The position numbers and the translations under genes are program-made. DNA of 35,445 nucleotides from positions 1 through 35,445 of the forward strand of contig CAKTXH010000017.1 in the NCBI GenBank assembly GCA_934630975.1, written 5' to 3'. Shown in pieces: positions 5,477-12,438 of the stretch. Under the pieces are notes generated by a model. It was not told where the DNA came from. It searched no databases and saw nothing but the letters and a program-made list of their open reading frames with translations. Position 1 is the stretch's first letter. Each line of letters opens with the position of its first letter. The DNA is from an uncultured Clostridia bacterium (GTDB lineage Bacteria > Bacillota > Clostridia > Christensenellales > Aristaeellaceae).

Positions 5477-6115
5477 TCAGCCCAGCAGCTCGCGGACGTA
5501 GGCGATGATGTTTTCATCCTTCGCGTTGGCGAAGAACAGCTCGGCGAAGTGCTCGCCCGCGACCGCGCCGCGCACCAAATCCTGATCAATGCCCTTGAGG
5601 CAGGTGATCAAATCCTTGAGGGTATGGGCGCGCACCGCGTCGAGGATCTTCTTGTTGCGCTGCTCGGGCACAACGCGATCCGCCGGATAGCCGTTGCCGC
5701 TGCCGAAGCCGAAGAGCTTTTCAAACGTGTATTCAAGGTTCAGTTCCGCGCCCCAGCCGAAACCTTTGGCGAACGGCATGGAAACGGCGTTTCCGTCGTT
5801 GATCTGGGCGAACATGAAGCCGTCGGAGGGATCGACCACATGGCCGCAGATCACGCCCGGGAAGCTGTTGAGTGCCAGCATCGCGCCTTCGCCCGTGCCG
5901 CAGCCGGTGACGACGTAATCCGCCGCGCCGGAGTTGAGCAGAATCGCGGCGAGAATACCGTTCTGCACATAGGTCAGCTGGCTTTCGCCCTCCTTGCCGT
6001 ACATGCCGTAGTTATCGACCTGATGGCCCATCGGGGTGACAACCTTCTTGAGCGCGGCCTCAATCGTCGCGTTCTTCGCCGCCTGGCTGTTTTCGTTGAT
6101 CAACGCAATACGCAT
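5477..6115 (-). CDS. RpiB/LacA/LacB-family sugar-phosphate isomerase
   Basis: A 212-residue cytoplasmic enzyme of the RpiB/LacAB fold, which interconverts aldose and ketose 5- or 6-phosphates. The start MRIALINENSQAAKN, the catalytic loop VVTGCGTGEGAML (Cys in the GCGTG signature) and the MPFAKGFGWGAELNLEYTFEKLF region are typical. It is longer than ribose-5-phosphate isomerase B (about 150 aa) because of a C-terminal extension of about 60 residues, which places it in the longer clostridial subgroup of uncertain substrate. The start at 6115 follows AGGAGG. It is first in an operon with the transglutaminase-like gene, from a promoter at 6178-6207. No other pentose or galactose-6-phosphate genes are nearby, so the exact substrate cannot be read from context. 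Confidence 0.82.
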   Translation of the reverse strand: MRIALINENSQAAKNATIEAALKKVVTPMGHQVDNYGMYGKEGESQLTYVQNGILAAILLNSGAADYVVTGCGTGEGAMLALNSFPGVICGHVVDPSDGFMFAQINDGNAVSMPFAKGFGWGAELNLEYTFEKLFGFGSGNGYPADRVVPEQRNKKILDAVRAHTLKDLITCLKGIDQDLVRGAVAGEHFAELFFANAKDENIIAYVRELLG

Positions 6116-6151
6116 AATAAAAAAACCTCCTGACAAATGAATATGCTTTCG

Positions 6152-6166
6152 GGAAGCGTTTCTTCC
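6152..6166. promoter_or_regulatory. operator-like inverted repeat in the rpiB-like leader
   Basis: GGAAG-CGTTT-CTTCC lies just downstream of the predicted start of transcription. The AGCGTTTC core recalls LacI/CcpA-family operators, but the match to a cre site is incomplete. Confidence 0.3.
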
Positions 6167-6177
6167 GCTATGCATAC

Positions 6178-6207
6178 ACAATACCGCCGAGCGGGCGGCT
6201 TTGTCAA
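6178..6207 (-). promoter_or_regulatory. promoter of the rpiB-like/transglutaminase operon
   Basis: Minus strand: TTGACA (6207-6202), 18-base spacer, TATTGT (6183-6178). The spacer contains a GC hairpin (CCGCC-CGCTC-GGCGG) that may also serve the end of queT. Confidence 0.6.
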
Positions 6208-6220
6208 GAGGAAAAGGAAT

Positions 6221-6709
6221 TTAGTTCAGCACGGAAGCGGGCACGCGGCGCAGCACGCTGATGAGCAGCGGGCCGACGACCAGGCAGGCGACAGCCTCGC
6301 CCGCGGCGACGGAGAGCATGCACAGCGGCAGCGCAATCGCCGGGGAATAGCAGAAATGCACGACAGCGCCGACGATCACGCCGTTGAACAGCACCGGCAT
6401 CAGCGCGGCCAGCCAGAACCGATCGCGCAGGCGGCGCGTGCAGACGGCGGCCAGCAGCGTGGCCAGCGAGCCGAACACGATATCGAAAATCGTGCAGCCG
6501 CCGAGGATGTTGGAGAGCAGGCAGCCCACCAGCAGCGCGGGCACGGCCTCCGGCATCAGAATCGGCAGCAGGGTGAACGCTTCGGAGAAGCGGATCTGCA
6601 CCTCGCCATAGCTCAGCGGGGCAAGCAGAACGGTCAGCGCGGTATACAGCGCGGCGATGATGGCGCCGCGGGCCAGCGCGCGAGTGTCTTGGGGTTTCAG
6701 TGCGCTCAT
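6221..6709 (-). CDS. queT: QueT-family ECF transporter S component (queuosine precursor uptake)
   Basis: A 162-residue integral membrane protein with five or six hydrophobic helices, matching the QueT family. The family signature is visible near the N-terminus (LAPLSYGEVQIRFSEAFTLLP) and in the following LVGCLLSNILGG segment. QueT proteins are the substrate-binding subunits of group II ECF transporters that import preQ1 or related deazaguanines for queuosine tRNA modification, and they use a shared EcfAAT module encoded elsewhere. The start at 6709 follows AAGGAG. The assignment is strongly supported by a preQ1-I type riboswitch and terminator in its leader. It is transcribed alone. Confidence 0.9.
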   Translation of the reverse strand: MSALKPQDTRALARGAIIAALYTALTVLLAPLSYGEVQIRFSEAFTLLPILMPEAVPALLVGCLLSNILGGCTIFDIVFGSLATLLAAVCTRRLRDRFWLAALMPVLFNGVIVGAVVHFCYSPAIALPLCMLSVAAGEAVACLVVGPLLISVLRRVPASVLN

Positions 6710-6840
6710 GGAAAACGATCTCCTTGTTCATTTTGCTAACCGGCAAAACGACAGGGCAAGCGGCGGCCTAAGGCCGCATGTACTTCCGCCGCACGTATGC
6801 ATCGGGCGGCAGATCAGCGCACGCGGCCAAACTTTGCAAT

Positions 6841-6862
6841 AAAAAAACGGCCTGAGCCGCTT
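6841..6862 (-). terminator. riboswitch-controlled terminator ahead of queT
   Basis: Minus strand: AAGCGGC-TCAG-GCCGTTT then TTTT. The segment GGCTCA (6858-6853) of its 5' arm and loop can instead pair with TGGGCC (6888-6883) at the 3' end of the aptamer, so aptamer folding and the antiterminator exclude each other. Confidence 0.7.
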
Positions 6863-6885
6863 GGAAGGCGCAGCGCGCCTTCGGC

Positions 6886-6925
6886 CCATAGTTTTGTTTA
6901 AGGACTGGATGGTTTCGAACAGTCC
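6886..6925 (-). promoter_or_regulatory. preQ1 class I riboswitch aptamer
   Basis: Minus strand: P1 GGACTG (6925-6920) pairs with CAGTCC (6907-6902). The loop is TTCGAAACCATC. The A-rich tail TTAAACAAAACT is followed by ATGG, which pairs with the loop's CCAT to give the H-type pseudoknot. The tail closely resembles the TTAACAAAACAAGG tail of the Thermoanaerobacter preQ1-I aptamer as I recall it. With the downstream terminator, this predicts that preQ1 switches queT off. Confidence 0.85.
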
Positions 6926-6942
6926 GCAAAGGTTGCTCGAAG

Positions 6943-6948
6943 ATTATA
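6943..6948 (-). promoter_or_regulatory. -10 box of queT leader
   Basis: TATAAT on the minus strand, 18 bases upstream of the aptamer. A weak -35 (TTGCTT) lies 17 bases further up and overlaps the T-run of the preceding gene's terminator. Confidence 0.6.
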
Positions 6949-6960
6949 ACAAAAGGACAG

Positions 6961-6997
6961 AAAAAAAGCAACCCTCTTTCTTTCGAAAGAAGGCTGC
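6961..6997 (-). terminator. terminator of the foldase lipoprotein gene
   Basis: Minus strand: GCAGCCTTCTTTC-GAAA-GAAAGAGGGTTGC (13 pairs with two G-U), then seven T. Confidence 0.9.
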
Positions 6998-7012
6998 CTG
7001 GGGATTGATGTT

Positions 7013-9382
7013 TTAGTCCTCCAGCTTGGTGAAGGTGTAGGTCTTGCCGTAGGTCTCGACGTAAACGGTGCGCATCACCTGCTCGGTGCGCGGCTTATCG
7101 TTGCTGTCGGTCGGCACGGAAGCGATGACGTCCACGGTATCCAGACCGCCGAGCACCATGCCGAACGCGGCGTACTGGCCATCCAGATAATTGTTGTCCG
7201 CGTGCATGATGAAGAACTGGCTGCCGGCGGAATCATTCGCGCTGGAGCGCGCCATGCTCAGCACGCCGCGCACATGGCTCAGGTCGTTCTCCACGCCGTT
7301 GTCGCTGAACTCGCCGCGGATAGCGTAGCCCGGGCCGCCCGTGCCGTCGCCGTTCGGATCGCCGCCCTGAATCATGAAGCCGGAGATCACGCGGTGGAAG
7401 GTCAGGCCGTCATAGAAGCTGTTGTTGGCGAGGGAGACGAAGTTGCCCACGCTCTCCGGCGCCTTCTCCGGGTACAGTTCGCCGTAGATCAGCGAGCCGT
7501 CGTTCATCGCGATGGTGAAGGTCGGGTTCTTGTCGATCTGCTCGACGCGGGAGACCAGCGCGGTGTTATCCACGGCCAGCGCCGCATCCTCGGCCATCTC
7601 GTTCAGCTCGTCCGCGCCGATGTAGCCCTTGGTTTCCGTGCCCGGCACGGCGACAAAGTTGTAGGTCTTGCCGTCCGCGTCGATGCTGCCCAGAATATCC
7701 ACGGACGCGCCGGCCTTCACATCGGCCACAGCGTCGCCGCCCGGCATATCCAGCAGTTTGGTATCCGCATTCACGGAGGCGTAAGCGACGGTCGCTTCCA
7801 CCGCCTCGCCGACGTAGACGTGATACAGCACGCTCAGATCGCCGATCTGCATATCCGCCCCATCCAGAATGGCGTTGATCTTGGTGGAATACGCGTCGTT
7901 CTTCTTGTTGGTCAGGGTTTCCTCGGTCTGTGCATCCTTGCGGGTTTCGAAGTCTGCCTCGCCCGCTTCCAGATCCTTCGCATAGCGCAGGATGAAGTAG
8001 CCGTAGTCGGTCTCGATCACGTCGGAAACGTCGCCCACATGTTCAAGCGCCAGCGCGCCATCGACGAAGCCGTCGCCATAGAGCGTGCAGCCCTCGGCCA
8101 CCGGGTAGCCGCGCATCATCTGCTCTTCGGTGGAGCTGTCCTCGTTGTAGGCCTTCATGGCCTCCTCGTAGTCCGCGCCGCCCGCAACCGCCGCGACAAT
8201 CGCCTTCGCCTTGGCGTAGCCGGTCAGGGACGCGATATCCACCGCCTCGTCCGCCGTCGCTTCGTCGATCGTCGCTTCGTCGATCGTCGCTTCCGCAGCG
8301 GTCGCCTCAGCCGGAGTCGCCTCGTCGGCGGTCGCTTCATCCTCGGTCGCTTCGCCGTCCACCTTGGCGATGTAGATGCACTCCATCAGGCGCACATTTT
8401 CCGGCGTATAGAGGATTTCGTTTTCGTTCACATAGTCGTTGATGAAGCTGTCCACATCCGCGTAGGTTTCCTTCTGCTCGGCCACCTTCGCGTCAAACGC
8501 TTCCTTGACCTCTTCCTCGGTCACGGTCACATCCGCAGTCGCCTTTTCATAGATGAAGTTGAGCACGTCGTTCAGCTCGGCGCTCTCCATCAGGCTCTCC
8601 TCGGTGTAACCGGCCTGCGCCAGCTGATCCTCCACGGCGGCGGTCAGCTCGTCGCCGGTGTAGCCGTAGGCGGAGAGGTAGCTTTCCAGATACTCGCGGG
8701 TGTTATCCAGCGTGGTCTGCACCTGCGCGAGCAGCTCGGCCTTCTTCTCCTCGGTCAGCTCGTAGCCGTTCTGCGCGGCATAGTGGCGAACGATAGCGGT
8801 GCTCAGCTTGCTCTGCACCGTCTCCTGCGCGACAGAAGCCTGAAGCTCGGTGTCGTATTCGTCCACGCTGTAACCGTACTGCGCGTAGTACGCGACGTAC
8901 TGGGTGAGCATCTGATCGAATTCATCCTGGATTTCGGATTTCAGCACCGTCACCGCGCCGTTGTACGCAGAGGCCAGCACGTCGTCCGAAAGCGTCAGCG
9001 CCGGGGCCTCGTCTTCGGTCGCGGCAGCCTCTTCGGTCACAACCGCCGCGGCGTTCTCGCCGCTCTGCGCGGCGGCCTCAGCCGTCGGCTCGGCGGTCGG
9101 TTCTTCCGTCGGTTCGGCGGTCGGTTCCTCGGTCGGCTCGGCCGTCGGTTCTTCCGTCGGTTCGGCGGTCGGCGCTTCGGTCGGCTCAGCCGTCGGTTCT
9201 TCCGTCGGCTCGGCGGTCGGCGCTTCGGTCGGCTCAGCCGTCGGTTCTTCCGTCGGCTCGGCAGTCGGCGCTTCGGTCACAACCGGCGTCGCCGTCGCTT
9301 CCGGCGCTTTTTCCTGATTGCCGCACGCGGTCAGAGAAACCAGCGCAACGGCCAGCATCAGGGCCAGCAAACTCTTCTTCAT
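7013..9382 (-). CDS. lipoprotein foldase: SurA/parvulin-like region plus SH3-like region plus cyclophilin PPIase
   Basis: A 789-residue surface lipoprotein. The signal peptide ends in SLTAC (Cys20). Residues about 34-103 are a low-complexity Pro-Thr-Glu/Ala linker (PTAEPTEEPTAEPTEA repeats). Residues about 130-320 are helical and acidic, like the SurA N-terminal chaperone domain (SKLSTAIVRHYAAQNGYELTEE and similar). Residues about 330-515 resemble a PpiC parvulin (VRLMECIYIAK, then DYGYFILRYAKDL) interrupted by an EATxD repeat at about 343-380. Residues about 530-610 are a bacterial SH3-like strand region (GYIGADEL end). Residues about 619-789 are a cyclophilin with FHRVISGFMIQGGDP, catalytic Arg664 and GSQFFI, all consensus. 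It should fold secreted proteins outside the membrane, as PrsA does. Two unrelated prolyl isomerase folds in one chain are unusual. The start at 9382 follows GGAGG; promoter at 9521-9549. Confidence 0.88.
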   Translation of the reverse strand: MKKSLLALMLAVALVSLTACGNQEKAPEATATPVVTEAPTAEPTEEPTAEPTEAPTAEPTEEPTAEPTEAPTAEPTEEPTAEPTEEPTAEPTEEPTAEPTAEAAAQSGENAAAVVTEEAAATEDEAPALTLSDDVLASAYNGAVTVLKSEIQDEFDQMLTQYVAYYAQYGYSVDEYDTELQASVAQETVQSKLSTAIVRHYAAQNGYELTEEKKAELLAQVQTTLDNTREYLESYLSAYGYTGDELTAAVEDQLAQAGYTEESLMESAELNDVLNFIYEKATADVTVTEEEVKEAFDAKVAEQKETYADVDSFINDYVNENEILYTPENVRLMECIYIAKVDGEATEDEATADEATPAEATAAEATIDEATIDEATADEAVDIASLTGYAKAKAIVAAVAGGADYEEAMKAYNEDSSTEEQMMRGYPVAEGCTLYGDGFVDGALALEHVGDVSDVIETDYGYFILRYAKDLEAGEADFETRKDAQTEETLTNKKNDAYSTKINAILDGADMQIGDLSVLYHVYVGEAVEATVAYASVNADTKLLDMPGGDAVADVKAGASVDILGSIDADGKTYNFVAVPGTETKGYIGADELNEMAEDAALAVDNTALVSRVEQIDKNPTFTIAMNDGSLIYGELYPEKAPESVGNFVSLANNSFYDGLTFHRVISGFMIQGGDPNGDGTGGPGYAIRGEFSDNGVENDLSHVRGVLSMARSSANDSAGSQFFIMHADNNYLDGQYAAFGMVLGGLDTVDVIASVPTDSNDKPRTEQVMRTVYVETYGKTYTFTKLED
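8244..8354 (-). repeat. 15-bp tandem repeat coding EATxD inside the parvulin-like region
   Basis: About seven units of five residues (EATED, EATAD, EATPA, EATAA, EATID, EATID, EATAD). Adjacent units are nearly identical in DNA (GTCGCTTCGTCGATC twice in a row), so the tract is prone to slippage without frameshift. Confidence 0.85.
9073..9280 (-). repeat. 12/48-bp minisatellite coding the PTE linker
   Basis: A 12-bp unit (Pro-Thr-Xaa-Glu/Ala) organised in 48-bp higher-order repeats; 9174-9221 and 9222-9269 differ by one base. It gives a flexible, acidic spacer between the lipid anchor and the folded domains, and its length should vary between strains. Confidence 0.9.
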
Positions 9383-9520
9383 TGGGTATTCCCTCCATTT
9401 TGTTATGCAAATCTTTCCGCATGCCTTCCGCGGCGAGCGCAAAGCGCGGGATTCGCATCCTTTGTCGGCGATGCATCCGGCGTCACGCCGGTTTGTTACG
9501 GCATCAAAACCATGTTTCCC

Positions 9521-9549
9521 ATTATACGCGCCGCGCGGCCAAAAGGCAA
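9521..9549 (-). promoter_or_regulatory. promoter of the foldase lipoprotein gene
   Basis: Minus strand: TTGCCT (9549-9544), 17-base GC-rich spacer, TATAAT (9526-9521). The leader is about 130 bases. The rest of the interval 9383-9679 shows no gene and no clear terminator for the LysR gene. Confidence 0.7.
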
Positions 9550-9679
9550 TCGTTTCGTTAAATTGCCTTCCCGACTTCATGCGCGATTCACATTTTTGTC
9601 ACAATCGGCGCAAAACAAAGAGCCATCCTCCCCATGCAGGGAAGAACAGCCCTGAATTCCTCAGCGCTCCGCGCCCTCG

Positions 9680-10603
9680 TCAGAACGTGCTTTCCGGGTC
9701 AAAGCCCGCATTCGTCGCCGGGGCTTCGCGCCGCTTCTGCCGCACGAAAGACTCGATGAACATCGCCATCTGCCGCACGGCTGGGGCCATCATCTGCGGA
9801 TTGAGCACCGCAATGCCGAACTCGCGGTATTCCATCGGCTCAATCGCGTAGGTTTCCACGTCGCCGTGCACGCGCTCGAGCGTCAGGCTCGGCATGATGC
9901 AGATTCCAAATCCGCTTTCGACCATCGCTATTGTGGAAAGATCATCCACCACGCGGCAGGTCGCCCGCACCGTGATGCGGTATTTCGCCAGAAACGCCTG
10001 CACATCCGCGTCGGTTGCGTCTCCCTGCACAACGAACGTCTCCGCGCGCATCTCCTCGGGCATGATCACGCCCGGCGTTTTCGTTTTGAACCCGCGCGGG
10101 GCGACGCACATCAGCCGATCGCGGTACAAAGGCCGAACCGCCAGATCGCGCGTGGATTCCGTCGAAAGGAAGCCCAGATCGACCACGCCGGTCTTGATCC
10201 ACTCGATCACGTCGTCATACGTGCCCTGATCAATTTCAATCTCCACGCCGGGGTATTTCATGCGGTATTCGGTCACGAGCTGCGGCAGCCATGCCACGCA
10301 CACGCTGTTAAACGCGCCGATGCGCACCTTGCCGCGCTGAACGCCTTTCAGCTCCCCGACGGTCTGCGTCAGCGCTTCATCAGCGGAAAGCACCTGCCGA
10401 ATCACGGGATAGAGCGCCTCGCCGCTTCGGGTGAGCGAAACACCGCCCTTGCCGCGGACGAAAAGCGCAAACCCGCAGGATTCCTCCATCGAGCTGACGG
10501 CGTGGCTGATGGCGCTGGGCGTCAGATGCAGAATCTGCGCGGCGCGCGCGAAACTGCCCTGCTGGGTGACGGTATGAAAAATGCGGTATTCCAGCAGCGT
10601 CAT
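9680..10603 (-). CDS. LysR-family transcriptional regulator
   Basis: A 307-residue regulator. The N-terminal winged HTH is clear (MTLLEYRIFHTVTQQGSFARAAQ, then ILHLTPSAISHAVSSME), followed by the LysR substrate-binding domain (about residues 90-295: VRIGAFNSVCVAWLPQLV, GVVDLGFLS, GFGICIMPSL). LysR proteins bind a small effector and usually control the divergent gene or their own. Here the divergent neighbour is the GtrII-like gene 225 bases away, and a perfect T-N11-A palindrome lies in between, close to the regulator's own start. The effector cannot be read from the sequence. The start at 10603 follows AGGAGGGA; an ORF extension to 10657 would run through that palindrome and has no ribosome binding site. 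Confidence 0.92.
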   Translation of the reverse strand: MTLLEYRIFHTVTQQGSFARAAQILHLTPSAISHAVSSMEESCGFALFVRGKGGVSLTRSGEALYPVIRQVLSADEALTQTVGELKGVQRGKVRIGAFNSVCVAWLPQLVTEYRMKYPGVEIEIDQGTYDDVIEWIKTGVVDLGFLSTESTRDLAVRPLYRDRLMCVAPRGFKTKTPGVIMPEEMRAETFVVQGDATDADVQAFLAKYRITVRATCRVVDDLSTIAMVESGFGICIMPSLTLERVHGDVETYAIEPMEYREFGIAVLNPQMMAPAVRQMAMFIESFVRQKRREAPATNAGFDPESTF

Positions 10604-10631
10604 TGCTGTCCCTCCTGCAAAAATGGAATGG

Positions 10632-10650
10632 ATACGATTTCTCATCGTAT
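10632..10650. promoter_or_regulatory. LysR-type operator palindrome
   Basis: ATACGAT-TTCTC-ATCGTAT, a perfect 7-5-7 inverted repeat that fits the T-N11-A rule of LysR boxes, 29 bases upstream of the lysR start. Autoregulation is the simplest reading. Confidence 0.55.
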
Positions 10651-10787
10651 ATTTCACTGTAACACCGAAGAGGGAGGCGCGTCAAGAGCCTGCGGCAAAC
10701 TTTGGGCAAAGCGACGGCAGAAGTACGCCCGCAGGAGTACCCGCTCCAAAAGAATCCGTCTCACCCATTCTTTTTTGACGCGCATTA

Positions 10788-10796
10788 TGTTACAAT
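10788..10796 (+). promoter_or_regulatory. extended -10 promoter of the GtrII-like gene
   Basis: TGTTACAAT (TACAAT at 10791-10796) is an extended -10 element 32 bases before the start codon. TTGACG lies only 10 bases upstream and is too close to be its -35. Confidence 0.5.
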
Positions 10797-10828
10797 AGCT
10801 CTATCTTGTTTCTGCGAGGTACTCCGCC

Positions 10829-12364
10829 ATGTCTTCCCGTCTTTCCCGCCGCGACGTTCAGCGGATTTTGGCTTTTGCCGCGCTGTTTTTCTTTGCGGCG
10901 TATCTTTCCCGCTTTTTCTCGCTCGGATTTTCGCATGATTCCCTGCAAATCGACCAGAGCACCGGCTTACAGTTTCAGCTCTCGCTGGGGCGGTTTATGC
11001 AGCCGTTGTATTGGCTGGTGCGCGGGGATATCGTCGTGCCCTACGTTGTCGGGCTGCTGGCCTTTGCCTTTCTGGGCACGTCGCTCTGCCTGTGCTGCTC
11101 CCTGCTCTCCATCCGCTCGACGTTCGGCATTGTTTGCAGCTGCATGGCGCTTTGCTGCAACATAACGCTCAGCCTTTCAAGCGCCACCTTCATTCCGTGG
11201 CTGGATGTGTACATGCTGGCGCTGCTGCTCTCCGTGGTGAGCGTCTGGCTCTGCGAAAGAACGCGCCGGGGCTTCCTGCTCGCGCCGTTTGTGCTGAGTC
11301 TGTCCCTCGGGCTGTACCAAAGCTACCTGCAAACGGCGATTCTGCTGTTTCTGATGCTGCTGATTCACCGCGCGCTGGACGGCGATTCTCTGCCTTCGCT
11401 GGTTGCCCGCGGTTTGAAGGCGCTGTTTGTCCTGCTGACCGGGCTGGCGCTCTACGCGCTGTTTTCCAATCTGGCCATGCGTCTGGCGCAGGTACAAGTC
11501 GCCGATACCTACAACAGCATCGCCCGCGTCGGCCATTTCGGCGGCACATCTGTTCTGTCGCTATTGATTCAGACGTATGCCGCGCCGTTCGCTTATCTTT
11601 TTGCGCCGGAAACGGCCCATCCCCGGCTGGCCGCAGCCTTGTCGCTTGCGGTTTTCGCCCTGAGCCTGCCCGCGCTGATTTCGCTGCTGAATCGGCAGAA
11701 AAAACACCTCAACCGGCTGTTCGCGCTCCTGATGCTCCTGCTCGTTCCGCTTGGCGCGAACGCCGTCATGTTCATCTCCGGCGGCATGACGCACTCGCTG
11801 ATGATCTATTCGTATTTTTTCGTCTTTCTGCTCCCGCTGTCGCTGGTGGAGCGCCGTCTCCGCGCCGTCTCGCCGTCCTCGGTTTGGCCGAAGCGAAGCG
11901 TCCCCGCCCTGCTGGTCGCCTTCGCGCTGCTGTATGCCGACAACGCCGCCTTGGGTCAGCGGCTCATTCTCCGCCGCGATTTGGAATATGAATCGACGCT
12001 TTCGCTGATCACGCGCGTCATCGAACGTGCCGATGCGATAGAAGGCTATGCGCCGGGCATTACGCCCGTCGTCTTTGCGGGTTCGCTGTTCAACTCTCCT
12101 TTGGCCGTGCCGCGCGCCGGTTTTGAGGAAACGACCGCGATTTTCGGCAGCAACAATCTGTACGCCGTCACCGCCGAGGATTATTATATCTGGTACGTCG
12201 ATCAGATTTTGGGCTATCCGCTGAAGATGGATCTTTCGCTTGTCTGGTCGTATCTGGATCGTGCCGACGTGCGCGCCCTGCCCGTTTTCCCGGCAGAGGG
12301 CAGCATCCAAATGATCGACGGCGTGCTGGTCGTTCACATCGGCCAGCAGCAGACCGCCGATTGA
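10829..12364 (+). CDS. polytopic membrane glycosyltransferase of the GtrII (glucosyl transferase II) type
   Basis: A 511-residue integral membrane protein with roughly ten hydrophobic helices in residues 12-390 and an extracytoplasmic-type C-terminal domain of about 120 residues. The opening (FFAAYLSRFFSLGFSHDSLQ, then GRFMQPLYWL and FIPWLDVYMLALLLSVV) resembles the GtrII family, which transfers glucose from undecaprenyl-phosphate-glucose onto surface glycans or O-antigen. The expected acidic residues next to the first membrane helix are present (HDSLQID). No GtrA/GtrB genes lie beside it, so the donor-making partners must be elsewhere. It may decorate the surface glycan that the acylation operon at 18225-22879 modifies; that is inference from proximity only. 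It ends in a bidirectional terminator. Confidence 0.7.
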   Translation: MSSRLSRRDVQRILAFAALFFFAAYLSRFFSLGFSHDSLQIDQSTGLQFQLSLGRFMQPLYWLVRGDIVVPYVVGLLAFAFLGTSLCLCCSLLSIRSTFGIVCSCMALCCNITLSLSSATFIPWLDVYMLALLLSVVSVWLCERTRRGFLLAPFVLSLSLGLYQSYLQTAILLFLMLLIHRALDGDSLPSLVARGLKALFVLLTGLALYALFSNLAMRLAQVQVADTYNSIARVGHFGGTSVLSLLIQTYAAPFAYLFAPETAHPRLAAALSLAVFALSLPALISLLNRQKKHLNRLFALLMLLLVPLGANAVMFISGGMTHSLMIYSYFFVFLLPLSLVERRLRAVSPSSVWPKRSVPALLVAFALLYADNAALGQRLILRRDLEYESTLSLITRVIERADAIEGYAPGITPVVFAGSLFNSPLAVPRAGFEETTAIFGSNNLYAVTAEDYYIWYVDQILGYPLKMDLSLVWSYLDRADVRALPVFPAEGSIQMIDGVLVVHIGQQQTAD

Positions 12365-12378
12365 TTCCCTGTTTTTTC

Positions 12379-12415
12379 AAAAATGCCGCCCGGTTTCAGC
12401 GTCGGACGGCATTTT
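12379..12415. terminator. bidirectional terminator between the GtrII-like gene and glmS
   Basis: AAAATGCCG, an internal GC-rich loop that can pair further, CGGCATTTT; T-runs on both strands. Confidence 0.8.
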
Positions 12416-12438
12416 CATCTTCACGCGGACGAATCCGC

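Noticed and set aside
9073..9280. CRISPR-like array
   Set aside because: Regular 12/48-bp repeats, but in frame and without unique spacers; they encode the PTE linker. No CRISPR array is seen in the window.
7202..9655. 817-aa open frame opposite the foldase gene
   Set aside because: Its Arg/Gly-rich repeats are the reverse of the PTE and EATxD repeats; the opposite strand has signal peptide, lipobox and cyclophilin motifs.
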